A DNA stretch of 64,000 nt from Haloferax sp. Atlit-12N (GTDB lineage Archaea > Halobacteriota > Halobacteria > Halobacteriales > Haloferacaceae), in assembly GCF_003383095.1 (NCBI RefSeq), contig NZ_PSYW01000001.1:496001-560000 (forward strand), written 5' to 3'. Positions within the stretch are counted from its first letter, which is position 1. The number at the start of each line of letters is the position of its first letter. The notes under the pieces are model-generated. The model ran no database searches. It saw only the letters and a program-made list of their open reading frames with translations, and was not told where the DNA came from. Positions 27,122-35,471 of this stretch are shown here, piece by piece. The position numbers were made by a program, and so were the translations under genes.

Positions 27122-28887
27122 GCGACGACCCCCCAGAGGGTGTTGAACGCGCTCGTGACCGTCGTCATCACGAGGTCGAAGCCGGCGGAGACGGTCGCCG
27201 GGACGGGGAGGCCACCGCCGAACAGCCCGCCGCCGTTCTGGATGATGCCGGCCAGCGGGAGCGTGTACGCGAGCACGACGAGGACCGCCGCGATACCGGT
27301 CCACATCGCGAGGTTGTCGAGGATGCGCGGACTTCCCTCAGGCCCCGAAAGCGGCTCGGGGAGGTAGGAGTCGACCGGCCGGTCGGACTCCTCGCCGAGT
27401 GAGGTCAGGAGGATGTTGAACAGGAACAGCACCACCGACAGGAACAGGAGCGTCCCGCCGAGGGCAATCTGCACCCGAAGCTCGAAGATGCTCCCGATGG
27501 GCGTCAGGAACTCGAAGTTCTGGTACTGCGGTTCGGCGGTGCGCCGCGGGATGCCGGCGAGGCCGGCGCGGTGCATCGCGTTCGACATGAACACCATGCC
27601 GACGAACCACATGATGACCTGCAGGAGGCCGATTGGGCGGCTGTAGAGCTTCGTGCCCGTGACCTGCGGGACGAGCCAGTACGACCCGGCCATCATCGTC
27701 AGCGCGACGGCCGTGCCGACGGTGAGGTGGAAGTGGCCCGGCACCCACAGTGTGTTGTGGATGAGGTAGTTGATGTTCATCCCGGCGTTGATCATGCCGG
27801 AGAAGCCGCCGGCGGCGAACATCGCACCCGCGAGCGCCATGCCGGTGAAGGCGGGGTCACGCCACGGGAGCGCTCCGAGCCAGCGGAGGTAGCCCTCACC
27901 GCCGCGCTGGCGCGCGCCGTGTTCGACGCTGGCGACGACGGTGAACGCCGTGAGCAGCGACGGGAGGAGCAGGAACATCGTGTTCGTCATGGCGATGAAC
28001 TTGAAGCCCTCTGCGATGCCCGGGTCGAGGTACTGGTGGTGAATCCCGACCGGGGTCGAAAGCAGAAGGAACAGGAGGAACACCACGCGAGCGAGCGGGT
28101 CGCTGAACAGTCGCCCGCCCGCGAGCTTGGGGAGCACGGTGTACCAAAGCAGGTACGCCGGCATCAGCCAGAAGTAGACGATGGGGTGGCCGAAGTACCA
28201 AAAGAGCGTCCGCGTCAGAAGCGGGTTGACGCTCTCGATGAGGCCGAGCGACCACGGGATGAGGAAGAACACCACCGAGACGGCGACGCCGAGGGTGGAG
28301 ATGTACCACATAATCATGGTCGTGAGGACCATGAACGTCTGCAGCGGGATGCGCTCGTCCGGGTGGTCCTGCCGCCACGCGCGGTAGGAGAGGAACCAGT
28401 CCGCGCCGGAGAGCCACGTCCCGACGATGAACATCGCGAGCCCGATGTAGAATATCGGGTGAGCCTGCAGGGGCGCGTAGAAGGTGAACAGCACGTCCGC
28501 GCTCATGCCGAGGTTCGGGACGAGGCCGCCGAGGATGGCGACGGTGGCCAGAACCGTTCCCGTCGTCATCAGGCCGACCCATGCCCACGAGAACAGCGCG
28601 CTCTCGGCGGGCCGGTCGAGGCTTCTGGCGACCGCCCAGTGGAACACCCCGCAGAGGAAGAAGATGGTGAAGACGATGGCGAGCAGCACGCCGTGGCCCG
28701 TCAGCAACGTGTAGTAGTCCGCGGAGTCGATGACGCGGAGGACGTTCGTCCGGTGGAGCGCCTGAATGAGGCCGAAGAAGGCGCCGATGCCGAGCGAGAC
28801 GAACGCGATGAGGAAACTCGCCTTGATGATTGCCGCCTCGTCGGGGAACTTATCGACGAACTCGCTGCCGCCGGATGCGGTCGCCAT
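27118..28887 (-). CDS. cbaA: Heme-copper oxidase subunit I, ba3/B type
   Basis: The 589-residue catalytic subunit that reduces O2 to water and pumps protons in the cell membrane. About 13 helices are visible. CuB and heme ligands lie in GHGVLLAIVFT, FGHPIVYFWLMPAY (with the HPxVYF B-family signature), GIHHQYLDP and GHFHLTVGTAV. The lack of the A-family glutamate motif XGHPEV, with V in its place, marks it as B-type. It is coupled by ATGA to the subunit II gene upstream and by GTGA to the small subunit downstream. Confidence 0.95.
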   Translation of the reverse strand: MATASGGSEFVDKFPDEAAIIKASFLIAFVSLGIGAFFGLIQALHRTNVLRVIDSADYYTLLTGHGVLLAIVFTIFFLCGVFHWAVARSLDRPAESALFSWAWVGLMTTGTVLATVAILGGLVPNLGMSADVLFTFYAPLQAHPIFYIGLAMFIVGTWLSGADWFLSYRAWRQDHPDERIPLQTFMVLTTMIMWYISTLGVAVSVVFFLIPWSLGLIESVNPLLTRTLFWYFGHPIVYFWLMPAYLLWYTVLPKLAGGRLFSDPLARVVFLLFLLLSTPVGIHHQYLDPGIAEGFKFIAMTNTMFLLLPSLLTAFTVVASVEHGARQRGGEGYLRWLGALPWRDPAFTGMALAGAMFAAGGFSGMINAGMNINYLIHNTLWVPGHFHLTVGTAVALTMMAGSYWLVPQVTGTKLYSRPIGLLQVIMWFVGMVFMSNAMHRAGLAGIPRRTAEPQYQNFEFLTPIGSIFELRVQIALGGTLLFLSVVLFLFNILLTSLGEESDRPVDSYLPEPLSGPEGSPRILDNLAMWTGIAAVLVVLAYTLPLAGIIQNGGGLFGGGLPVPATVSAGFDLVMTTVTSAFNTLWGVVA

Positions 28888-29426
28888 CAGTTCTCAGCCT
28901 CCCCTTGCGCCTGCTGTTGTTCGTACCAACTGTCGAATTCGTCTTGTTCCATAACCACAATCTTGCCTTCCATCACGTGGTGGCCGGAGCCACAGTACTC
29001 GTTGCAGAGCATCCCGTACTCGCCCGGTTCGCCGAACTCGACGGTGAACTCCGCGACCTGCCCGGGGATAGCCATCGTGTTCGCGTTCGTGCCGACGACC
29101 TCGAAGCCGTGGATGACGTCGGCGGCAGTCACGTGGAACGTGACCGTGCTACCGGCGGGAACGCGGAGCGGTTCGGTCGTGCCGGGTTCGAAGACGAACT
29201 GGCGAGCGACGACGTACACGTCGTAGCTGTTCTCACCGTTCCGTTCGATTCCGGGGTCGCCGAACTTCGGGTGCTGGTCGAGCGTCGCCGGGTCGACCGT
29301 GCCGCCCTTGTCGTCTATCATGTCGATACCCGCGCCGGCGGCCCCGTAGGTAATCGTCCCGATGAACCCGACGATGAGGACGAGCGCCAGCGCCAACCAG
29401 AGTTTCTCGTAGGCGTGAATCTCCAT
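28887..29426 (-). CDS. cbaB: Heme-copper oxidase subunit II (CuA domain), ba3 type
   Basis: A 179-residue electron-entry subunit with one N-terminal membrane anchor (about 9-30) and an extracytoplasmic cupredoxin domain. All CuA ligands are present: His in ADVIHGFEV and the CNEYCGSGHHVM cluster supplying two Cys, His and Met. The short single-anchor form is typical of ba3 oxidases, as in Thermus. Donors in haloarchaea are thought to be halocyanins. It overlaps the subunit I gene by ATGA. Confidence 0.94.
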   Translation of the reverse strand: MEIHAYEKLWLALALVLIVGFIGTITYGAAGAGIDMIDDKGGTVDPATLDQHPKFGDPGIERNGENSYDVYVVARQFVFEPGTTEPLRVPAGSTVTFHVTAADVIHGFEVVGTNANTMAIPGQVAEFTVEFGEPGEYGMLCNEYCGSGHHVMEGKIVVMEQDEFDSWYEQQQAQGEAEN

Positions 29427-29720
29427 CTATCCCACCACCGTGAGACCCCGTCCGAGGAACTCGACGAAGTACATGAACACCCACATGCCGATGAGAATCG
29501 CCATGTAGATGAGAACGAGCACGAGCGTCCCGACCGGGTCGAAGTCGTCGTGTCCGAGTTCGCGAACGATACCGTCGTCGGCCGTCCCGACGATGGAGTC
29601 GACCGGGGAGTCTGCCTGCCCGGAATCACCTTGGGAATCCGCGTTTGCTGGCACGCCGCCGTCGGTGGACGTGCGCGCCGCAGAGGACGCGGCTCCCTCT
29701 GCTGTCGAATCAACGGCCAT
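29427..29720 (-). CDS. Single-helix accessory subunit heading the ba3 oxidase operon
   Basis: A 97-residue protein: a Ser/Gly/Asp-rich N-terminal half of about 60 residues, then one membrane helix (about 66-88, GTLVLVLIYMAILIGMWVFM). Its TAG stop directly abuts the ATG of subunit II. A TATA-like box (minus-strand GTTAAAG near 29744-29750) lies about 25-30 bases upstream. It probably is a small structural subunit; it has no metal ligands. Confidence 0.7.
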   Translation of the reverse strand: MAVDSTAEGAASSAARTSTDGGVPANADSQGDSGQADSPVDSIVGTADDGIVRELGHDDFDPVGTLVLVLIYMAILIGMWVFMYFVEFLGRGLTVVG

Positions 29721-29819
29721 ACCCGGTCATGAGGAATAACGGGACTTTAACGCAACACCCCATTCCAACGCGGTGGGAATAGGCGAAATCAGAAACACCG
29801 TGGTCGCGAATGGACCGAT

Positions 29820-30038
29820 ATGGAACTCACGCCACGACGCGCCGGAACCGTCGCACTGCTCGCGCTCCTGCCAGCGGTCATCTTCGGCGTGACGAAAAAC
29901 CCCCTCGCGGGCGTCGTCACGGCCGTCAACGTGCTTCTCATCTCCGCAGTCATCTACTTCCTCATGAGCCCGACCGAGGGCGGCCACGACCACGACGGCG
30001 ACGCCGACTCCGAGACCGACGGCGAACACGCCGCGTGA
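29820..30038 (+). CDS. Small ba3-oxidase-associated membrane protein
   Basis: A 72-residue protein with two membrane helices (about 8-28 and 31-50) and a His/Asp-rich tail with GGHDHDGDAD that could bind metal. It is divergent from the oxidase operon and is followed one base later by the SafE-like gene. Haloarchaeal relatives are annotated as cytochrome-ba3 oxidase subunits. Metal handling is inference from the tail only. Confidence 0.7.
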   Translation: MELTPRRAGTVALLALLPAVIFGVTKNPLAGVVTAVNVLLISAVIYFLMSPTEGGHDHDGDADSETDGEHAA

Positions 30039-30039
30039 G

Positions 30040-30834
30040 ATGGACGGCGGCATCTCGCTCGGACTGCCGGCCGCGACGCCCGAAGCGGTCGCGTTCCTCC
30101 TCGTCGGCCTCTTCGGCGGGGCACACTGCCTCGGGATGTGCGGCCCGCTCGTCAGCGTCTACGCCGACCGCCTCGCCGACCGCGAGGGCGTCGATAGCCG
30201 GTCGCTCACGCTCCGACAGGTCCGCCAACACGCCCTGTTCAACGTCGGGCGGGCGCTGAGTTACGCGGCCATCGGCGCGGCCTTCGCCCTCGTCGGCGGC
30301 TTGTTTTTCGACGCCTTCGACTCGGTGGCCGCCGTCGGGAGCGGCATCCGCGCGACGACCGGCCTGCTTGTCGGGACCGCCATTATTCTCACCGGCGTCG
30401 GCTACCTCGTCGGCCAGTCGGCCGCCATCGACCGGTTCACCCCGACCGCGGTCACGCGCCTGTTCGGCCGCGTCAGCGGGTGGGCGACCGCCCGCGTCGA
30501 TAGGCTCGTCGGCGGGCCGCGAATCCTCGGCCTCGGAGCGATTCACGGCCTGCTCCCGTGTCCCATCATCTACCCGGCGTACCTCTACGCCTTCTCGACG
30601 GGCGAACCGCTCCGGGCCGCCGCCCTGCTCGGCCTGCTCGGCCTCGGGACGATACCGACGCTGTTCCTCTACGGGACGCTGCTGGGCCGCGTCTCGGCGC
30701 GCCGGCGGGCGATGCTTCACCGGGCGCTCGGGGCGGCGTTTCTCGTCCTCGGCTACATCCCGCTGTCCCACGGGCTGATGCTTCTGGGCGTGTCGGTCCC
30801 GCACCTTCACGTGCCCTTCTACCAACCGTTGTGA
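30040..30834 (+). CDS. SafE/TauE-like membrane protein (heme-copper oxidase assembly type)
   Basis: A 264-residue polytopic protein with about six helices. GAHCLGMCGPLV near the N-terminus matches the cysteine-pair helix of the UreH/SafE/DsbD-like transporters found beside CcoI in cytochrome oxidase gene clusters, and HGLLPCPIIYPAY is the matching second half-repeat. It probably moves copper or reducing equivalents for oxidase assembly. It lies between the small His-rich gene and the copper P-type ATPase, two bases before the latter. Confidence 0.85.
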   Translation: MDGGISLGLPAATPEAVAFLLVGLFGGAHCLGMCGPLVSVYADRLADREGVDSRSLTLRQVRQHALFNVGRALSYAAIGAAFALVGGLFFDAFDSVAAVGSGIRATTGLLVGTAIILTGVGYLVGQSAAIDRFTPTAVTRLFGRVSGWATARVDRLVGGPRILGLGAIHGLLPCPIIYPAYLYAFSTGEPLRAAALLGLLGLGTIPTLFLYGTLLGRVSARRRAMLHRALGAAFLVLGYIPLSHGLMLLGVSVPHLHVPFYQPL

Positions 30835-30836
30835 CG

Positions 30837-33290
30837 ATGTCGACTTCGACGCGGTCCCGCGGGTCGGCCGGCGGCGGAAGCGACGGCGGTGACGCCGAGG
30901 GCTGTGACCTCTGTGGCCTGCCGACGCCGACCCCACCCGTCACCGGTGACGAGGTCGACGGCGAGTTCTGCTGTCGCGGCTGTCTCGAAATCACCCGCGC
31001 GCTCGGCGACGCCGCGAGCGCCGACCCCGAGACGGTCGAGCGCGAACTCGCCGGCGAGGCCGACGAGGTGCCCGAGGACGCCGAACGGACCTACATGGCC
31101 GTCGAGGGGATGCACTGCGCCACCTGCGAGGCGTTCGTCTCGGGGACCGCGCGGACCTGCGAGGGCATCTACGCCGCGGAAGCCAGCTACGCCAACGACA
31201 TGGTCCGCGTCACTTACGACCCGGAGACCGCCGACTTAGACGGACTGTCGGGGACGCTGGCCCGCTACGGCTACGGCACGCGCGACCCCGAGGAACGCGA
31301 GGCGGCCGAGCGGTCCGACAATCAGGTCGTCCGGTTCGTCATCGGCGGCGGCGTCTTCGGCATGATGGTGATGCTGTGGTACGTCCTGTTTCTGTACCCG
31401 ACCTACGTCGGCTTCCAGTCGGTCGTCGAACTCGGCGTGTTCGACGGCATCTACATCCTCGGCAACATCTGGGTGATGACCTCCATCGTCCTGTTTTACA
31501 CCGGCTTTCCCATCCTCCGCGGGGCGCTCGTCAGCCTCCGGGCCGGCCAGCCGAACATGGACCTGCTCGTCTCGCTGGCGGCGACCAGCGCCTACGTCTA
31601 CTCGACGGCGGCCGTCCTCGTCGGCGAGACCCACGTCTACTTCGACGTGACCGTCGCCATCATCCTCGTCGTCACGCTCGGCAACTACTACGAGGACCGC
31701 ATCAAGCGGAAGGCCGCCGGGATGCTCTCGGACCTCGCGGCCTCCCGCGTCTCGGAAGCGCGCCGGAGGGTCGCCGACGACGCTGACGGCTCCGGCGACA
31801 CCGCAGTCGAGATGGTCGCGCTCGACGCGCTCGAACCGGGCGACCTCGTCGAGGTTCGGCCGGGCGAACGCGTCCCGGTCGACGGCACCGTCCGCGAGGG
31901 GACCGCCGCGGTCGACGAGGCGCTCGTGACCGGCGAGTCGATGCCGCGGACGAAGCGTCCCGGCGACGACGTGCTCGGCGGGACTGTCGTCACCGACCGC
32001 CCGCTCGTCGTCGCGGTCGGCGAGGACGCGACGAGCACGCTCGACCGACTGGTCGAACTCCTCTGGGACATCCAGAGCGCCCGCTCGGGCGTCCAGCGCC
32101 TCGCCGACAAACTGGCGACCATCTTCGTCCCGACGGTGCTCGTCCTCGCCGCCGTCGCCTTCGGCTGGACGCTCGTCCGCGGCGGCACGCCGACCGACGC
32201 GCTCCTCATCGGCCTCACCGTCCTCATCGTCTCGTGTCCCTGTGCGCTCGGCCTCGCCACGCCGCTGGCGGTCGCCTCGGGCATCAAGGAGGCCGCGAAT
32301 CGGGGCATCGTCGTCGCCTCCGAGGCCGTCTTCGAGGCCGTCCCTGACGTGGACGTGGTCGTCTTCGACAAGACCGGGACGCTCACCGACGGCGACATGG
32401 CGGTCCTCCGGATCGTCGGCGACAGCGGGTCCGCCGCCCTCGCCGCGGCCGCCGCGCTGGAACGCTTCTCCGCGCACCCGCTCGCGACCGCCGTCGTGGA
32501 GGCGGCCGAAGACCGAACCGAGGCGGCGGACGCGAACGCGTCGATTCCCGACGTTTCGGCCGACGACGTGACCGTCCACGACCGCGGCGTCTCCGGCCGA
32601 GTCGACGGCGACCATGTCGTCGTCGGCCATCCCTCGCTCCTCCGCGACGAGGGCGTGACGCTCGCGCCGGCCCACGAGGACGCCGTCGAGGCCGCCCGCG
32701 ACGAGGGCGCGGTGCCGGTCGTCGTCGGGTGGGCCGGGCGCTCTCGGGCGGTGCTCGTCGTCGGCGACGAACCGCGGGCCGCGTGGGACGACGTGGTCGC
32801 CGCCGTCGCCGACGACGGCCGGCGCGAGGTCGTGGTTCTCACGGGCGACTCCGAGCGCGCCGCGCGGCGTTTCCGCGACCACCCGGACGTGACAGACGTG
32901 TTCGCGGGCGTCCCGCCGGGGGCGAAAGCCGAGACGGTCGAACGCCTCCGCGCCCGGGGCACCGTGGCGATGGTCGGCGACGGGAGCAACGACGCGCCCG
33001 CGCTCGCCGCCGCCGACATCGGCATCGCGCTCGGCACGGGGACGGACATCGCGGGCGACGCCGCCGACGCGGTGCTGGTCGGCCGCGACATCGACGCGAT
33101 TCCCGAGGTGTTCTCGCTTTCGACCGGCGTGAACCGTCGCATCCGCGGCAACCTCACGTGGGCGTTCGGCTACAACGCGGTCGCCATCCCGCTGGCCGCC
33201 CTCGGCGTGCTCAACCCGCTTTTCGCCGCCGTCGCCATGGGTACGTCGAGCCTGCTCGTCGTCGCCAACTCGGCGCGGTCGCTCGACTGA
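30837..33290 (+). CDS. Copper-translocating P1B-type ATPase (CcoI-like)
   Basis: An 817-residue ATPase. The N-terminus carries a double cysteine metal site (CDLCGLP and CCRGC), then an HMA-like domain with MHCATC. The transmembrane CPC motif is in VSCPCALGLATPL, phosphorylation motif DKTGTLTDGD, the P1B His-Pro in FSAHPLA, and hinge GDGSNDAPAL. The CCRGC-type N-terminal domain and position after the SafE-like gene match CcoI, which exports copper for heme-copper oxidase maturation rather than detoxification. The ATG at 30837 is chosen over the long upstream ORF, which is a shadow of the SafE-like gene. Confidence 0.93.
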   Translation: MSTSTRSRGSAGGGSDGGDAEGCDLCGLPTPTPPVTGDEVDGEFCCRGCLEITRALGDAASADPETVERELAGEADEVPEDAERTYMAVEGMHCATCEAFVSGTARTCEGIYAAEASYANDMVRVTYDPETADLDGLSGTLARYGYGTRDPEEREAAERSDNQVVRFVIGGGVFGMMVMLWYVLFLYPTYVGFQSVVELGVFDGIYILGNIWVMTSIVLFYTGFPILRGALVSLRAGQPNMDLLVSLAATSAYVYSTAAVLVGETHVYFDVTVAIILVVTLGNYYEDRIKRKAAGMLSDLAASRVSEARRRVADDADGSGDTAVEMVALDALEPGDLVEVRPGERVPVDGTVREGTAAVDEALVTGESMPRTKRPGDDVLGGTVVTDRPLVVAVGEDATSTLDRLVELLWDIQSARSGVQRLADKLATIFVPTVLVLAAVAFGWTLVRGGTPTDALLIGLTVLIVSCPCALGLATPLAVASGIKEAANRGIVVASEAVFEAVPDVDVVVFDKTGTLTDGDMAVLRIVGDSGSAALAAAAALERFSAHPLATAVVEAAEDRTEAADANASIPDVSADDVTVHDRGVSGRVDGDHVVVGHPSLLRDEGVTLAPAHEDAVEAARDEGAVPVVVGWAGRSRAVLVVGDEPRAAWDDVVAAVADDGRREVVVLTGDSERAARRFRDHPDVTDVFAGVPPGAKAETVERLRARGTVAMVGDGSNDAPALAAADIGIALGTGTDIAGDAADAVLVGRDIDAIPEVFSLSTGVNRRIRGNLTWAFGYNAVAIPLAALGVLNPLFAAVAMGTSSLLVVANSARSLD

Positions 33291-33356
33291 GTTGCCTTCC
33301 CGAGACAGTCGCCGAAAGCGGACCAATCAAGTCGCTCCGCCCCGTCGGGAACGATA

Positions 33357-33677
33357 ATGACAGACGACCCCTTCTCGCTCGCCGTTCCGGAGGGGTGGAC
33401 CGTCGAGACCGACGTGGACACCGACGAGGCGAGCGCTAAGACCGTCTACGAGTCGCCCGACTCGGACCGACGCGTCACCATCACCGAGTTCGCGCGGGGA
33501 CTGACGCTCTACTGGTGGGTCGACATCTTCGCGTTCGCCGACGGGGAGTGGCACCGCCGCGAGGTGGGCCTCGGCGACTCCTACCGAGACGCGGACGCCG
33601 TGGGCGACGCCGCACAGGACGCGCTCGACCGACTCGCGTCGTCCAGCGAGCGAATCGAGTCGGTAGCTGACGACTGA
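33357..33677 (+). CDS. Small acidic protein of unknown function
   Basis: A 106-residue soluble protein, beginning MTDDPFSLAVPEGWTVETD, with a central beta-rich part (RRVTITEFARGLTLYWWVDI) and an acidic C-terminus. The stretch VPEGW recalls small lipoprotein-like or LpqN-type folds but no family can be named. It lies on the same strand between the copper ATPase and a Usp gene. Confidence 0.7.
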   Translation: MTDDPFSLAVPEGWTVETDVDTDEASAKTVYESPDSDRRVTITEFARGLTLYWWVDIFAFADGEWHRREVGLGDSYRDADAVGDAAQDALDRLASSSERIESVADD

Positions 33678-33706
33678 TTTATCACGGCCACTACACGACT
33701 GTATAC

Positions 33707-34183
33707 ATGTACCTCGTCGCCTACGACGGCTCTCGACTGGCGAACGCGGCGCTCGACAGAGCCGCGAAGTTCGCGTCGGCCACCGGCCACGACGTGCTCG
33801 CGGTCGCCGTCGTCCCCGACGATTCGAAATACGCCGTCGAGGCGGGGTGGGTCCCCTCACGAGAGGTTTTCGACCGGCAGACGGTCGTCGGAGAACTCCA
33901 CGAGACCGCGGTCGACATCGCGCCGTCGGCGTCGTTTCAGGCGGTCTCAGTCGGCAAGAACCCTGCGCCGGGAAACATCGTTTCGAAGCTCAGGACGGTC
34001 GCGTCTGAGATGGACGCGAGCGTCATCTTCGTCGGGAGCGAGAACGCGGGTCGCGTCGTCGTCCCACTGGTTAGCGTCGGCGGGAACGTCGCGAGCGACG
34101 ACGCCCACGACGTACACATCGTCCGCCACGCACCCCCGGAGATTCACAGGCGATTCCCGAAGTCGCACTTCTACCTTCCCTGA
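33707..34183 (+). CDS. UspA-like protein lacking the ATP-binding signature
   Basis: A 158-residue Usp-fold protein starting MYLVAYDGSRLANAALDRA. The C-terminal G-x2-G-x9-G(S/T) loop is degenerate (GSENAGRVVVPLVSVGGNV), so ATP binding is doubtful, unlike the other three Usp proteins here. The C-terminus is basic and aromatic (HRRFPKSHFYLP), unusual for the family. Function unknown. Confidence 0.85.
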   Translation: MYLVAYDGSRLANAALDRAAKFASATGHDVLAVAVVPDDSKYAVEAGWVPSREVFDRQTVVGELHETAVDIAPSASFQAVSVGKNPAPGNIVSKLRTVASEMDASVIFVGSENAGRVVVPLVSVGGNVASDDAHDVHIVRHAPPEIHRRFPKSHFYLP

Positions 34184-34252
34184 CGCCGCTCGGGGTCGGC
34201 GGACGCCGTCGTCGAGCCACCGTTTCATGTGTCGCGGCCGCGAACGTCAGGT

Positions 34253-34693
34253 ATGCGAGATATCAGGTACGTCTACACCGTCGGAACCGACCCGGAGACC
34301 GTCTCCGAACGGCTGTCGAACGCCTCGTCGGGCGTGCTGTCGTTGGCCGACTGCGGACGCTCCTACGCGATTCCCGCCCACGTCAGCTACGACGCCGACG
34401 GCGGTCGGCTCTTGTTCCGCCTCACCGACGACGGGCGAAGCGAGAAGTTCGCGTTCATCGAGGAGACCGAGGAGGCGACGTTCGTCTGCTACGAGGACGC
34501 GGGCAAAGACTCGTGGAGTATCATGGCCCGCGGGCCGATTCGCGTCCTCCCGGACGACGAGCGCCCCGACGCGACGACCATCAACGAACTGTTCGGCGGC
34601 GTCCGCGTGTTCGACGAGGAGGTCGACGACCTCGAGTTCCACCTCGTCGAACTCGAACTCGACGAGCTGACGGGCCGCGAAACCGCCAGATGA
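34253..34693 (+). CDS. Pyridoxamine 5'-phosphate oxidase-family flavin-binding protein
   Basis: A 146-residue split-barrel protein. Typical strands are IPAHVSYDADGGRLLFRLTD and EEATFVCYEDAGKDSWSIMA followed by RGPIRVL, which fit the small FMN-binding PNPOx-like proteins of haloarchaea. True pyridoxamine oxidase activity is unlikely at this length; flavin or heme-related binding is more usual. ATG 34253 is preferred over an upstream in-frame ATG at 34229. Confidence 0.8.
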   Translation: MRDIRYVYTVGTDPETVSERLSNASSGVLSLADCGRSYAIPAHVSYDADGGRLLFRLTDDGRSEKFAFIEETEEATFVCYEDAGKDSWSIMARGPIRVLPDDERPDATTINELFGGVRVFDEEVDDLEFHLVELELDELTGRETAR

Positions 34694-34724
34694 GCCGCCT
34701 CGCGGGCGTCGTCCTCGCAGGGAA

Positions 34725-35471
34725 TCAGTAAAACCCGACGACCGGCTCGTCGGCGGCGAGGGAGGTCGCCACGACCCGGTCGACGCGCGGATGTTCACAG
34801 AGCCATCTGGCGATTTCCTCGGCCGTCTCGGCCAGTCGCTCGTCGTCGACCATGTTGAGCACCGGGACGACCCGCGCCGTCTCGGGCACGTCTTTCATCC
34901 CGCCGCAATCGTTCGACAGCACGGCGGCCACGTCCCACTCGGATATCGGGTCGCCGACGGCCGTCCCCGACACGTCGGAGACGAGTTCCGGCCGGTGGAC
35001 GCGCTCGTCGGTGAGCGGTTCGCCGACGACCCGGACACTGGCGACCGGGCAGACGAGGTCGGCCGTGTCGGGGAGTTGCGGTTCGTCCTCGCCGGGGGCT
35101 TTCAGCCAGCGCGACCGCGCCCCGTCGGCCTTGACGAGCACCACGTCGTCGGTGGCGCGCGCGACTCGGTCGACCGTCGTCGGGCCGTAGCCGCGGTAGC
35201 GGTCGGGGCGCTCGCGCTCGGCGACGACGCCGAGCGGGCGGGTCGGCGTCTCCACGACGGCGGTCTCGGGGTCGTCGGTGACGACGACTTCGGCCACCTC
35301 GTCGTCGAAGATGGGGATACGGACGGTGCTCGTAACCACGCCGTCGAGGTCGCGGGCGAGTCGGTAGAGAAGCGACTTCTTGCCCCCCGCGCCGACGGCA
35401 CAGACGAGGTCGTCGGGGCCGATGCCGAGGGCGTCGGCGAGCGTCGGCAGCGACGCCGGTTGCTCAGTCAT
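34725..35471 (-). CDS. yqeC: YqeC-like molybdo/selenoenzyme accessory protein
   Basis: A 248-residue protein of the YqeC family, a putative accessory factor of selenium-dependent molybdenum hydroxylases. A P-loop-like motif GAGGKKSLLYRLA is near the N-terminus; VVLVKADGARSRWLKAPGEDEPQ style segments (in two parts) and CPVASVRVVGEPL match the family. Its start overlaps the end of the formate-dehydrogenase-like gene by eight bases, so the two are one transcript. This suggests a maturation role for that enzyme, which is an inference. Confidence 0.85.
   Translation of the reverse strand: MTEQPASLPTLADALGIGPDDLVCAVGAGGKKSLLYRLARDLDGVVTSTVRIPIFDDEVAEVVVTDDPETAVVETPTRPLGVVAERERPDRYRGYGPTTVDRVARATDDVVLVKADGARSRWLKAPGEDEPQLPDTADLVCPVASVRVVGEPLTDERVHRPELVSDVSGTAVGDPISEWDVAAVLSNDCGGMKDVPETARVVPVLNMVDDERLAETAEEIARWLCEHPRVDRVVATSLAADEPVVGFY

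Noticed and set aside
27571-29226. 551-codon plus-strand frame over the oxidase operon
   Set aside because: Antisense shadow of cbaA and cbaB; very rich in Arg, Glu and His, with no recognisable domain.
31236-33326. 696-codon minus-strand frame over the copper ATPase
   Set aside because: Antisense shadow; the plus-strand ATPase has all catalytic motifs.
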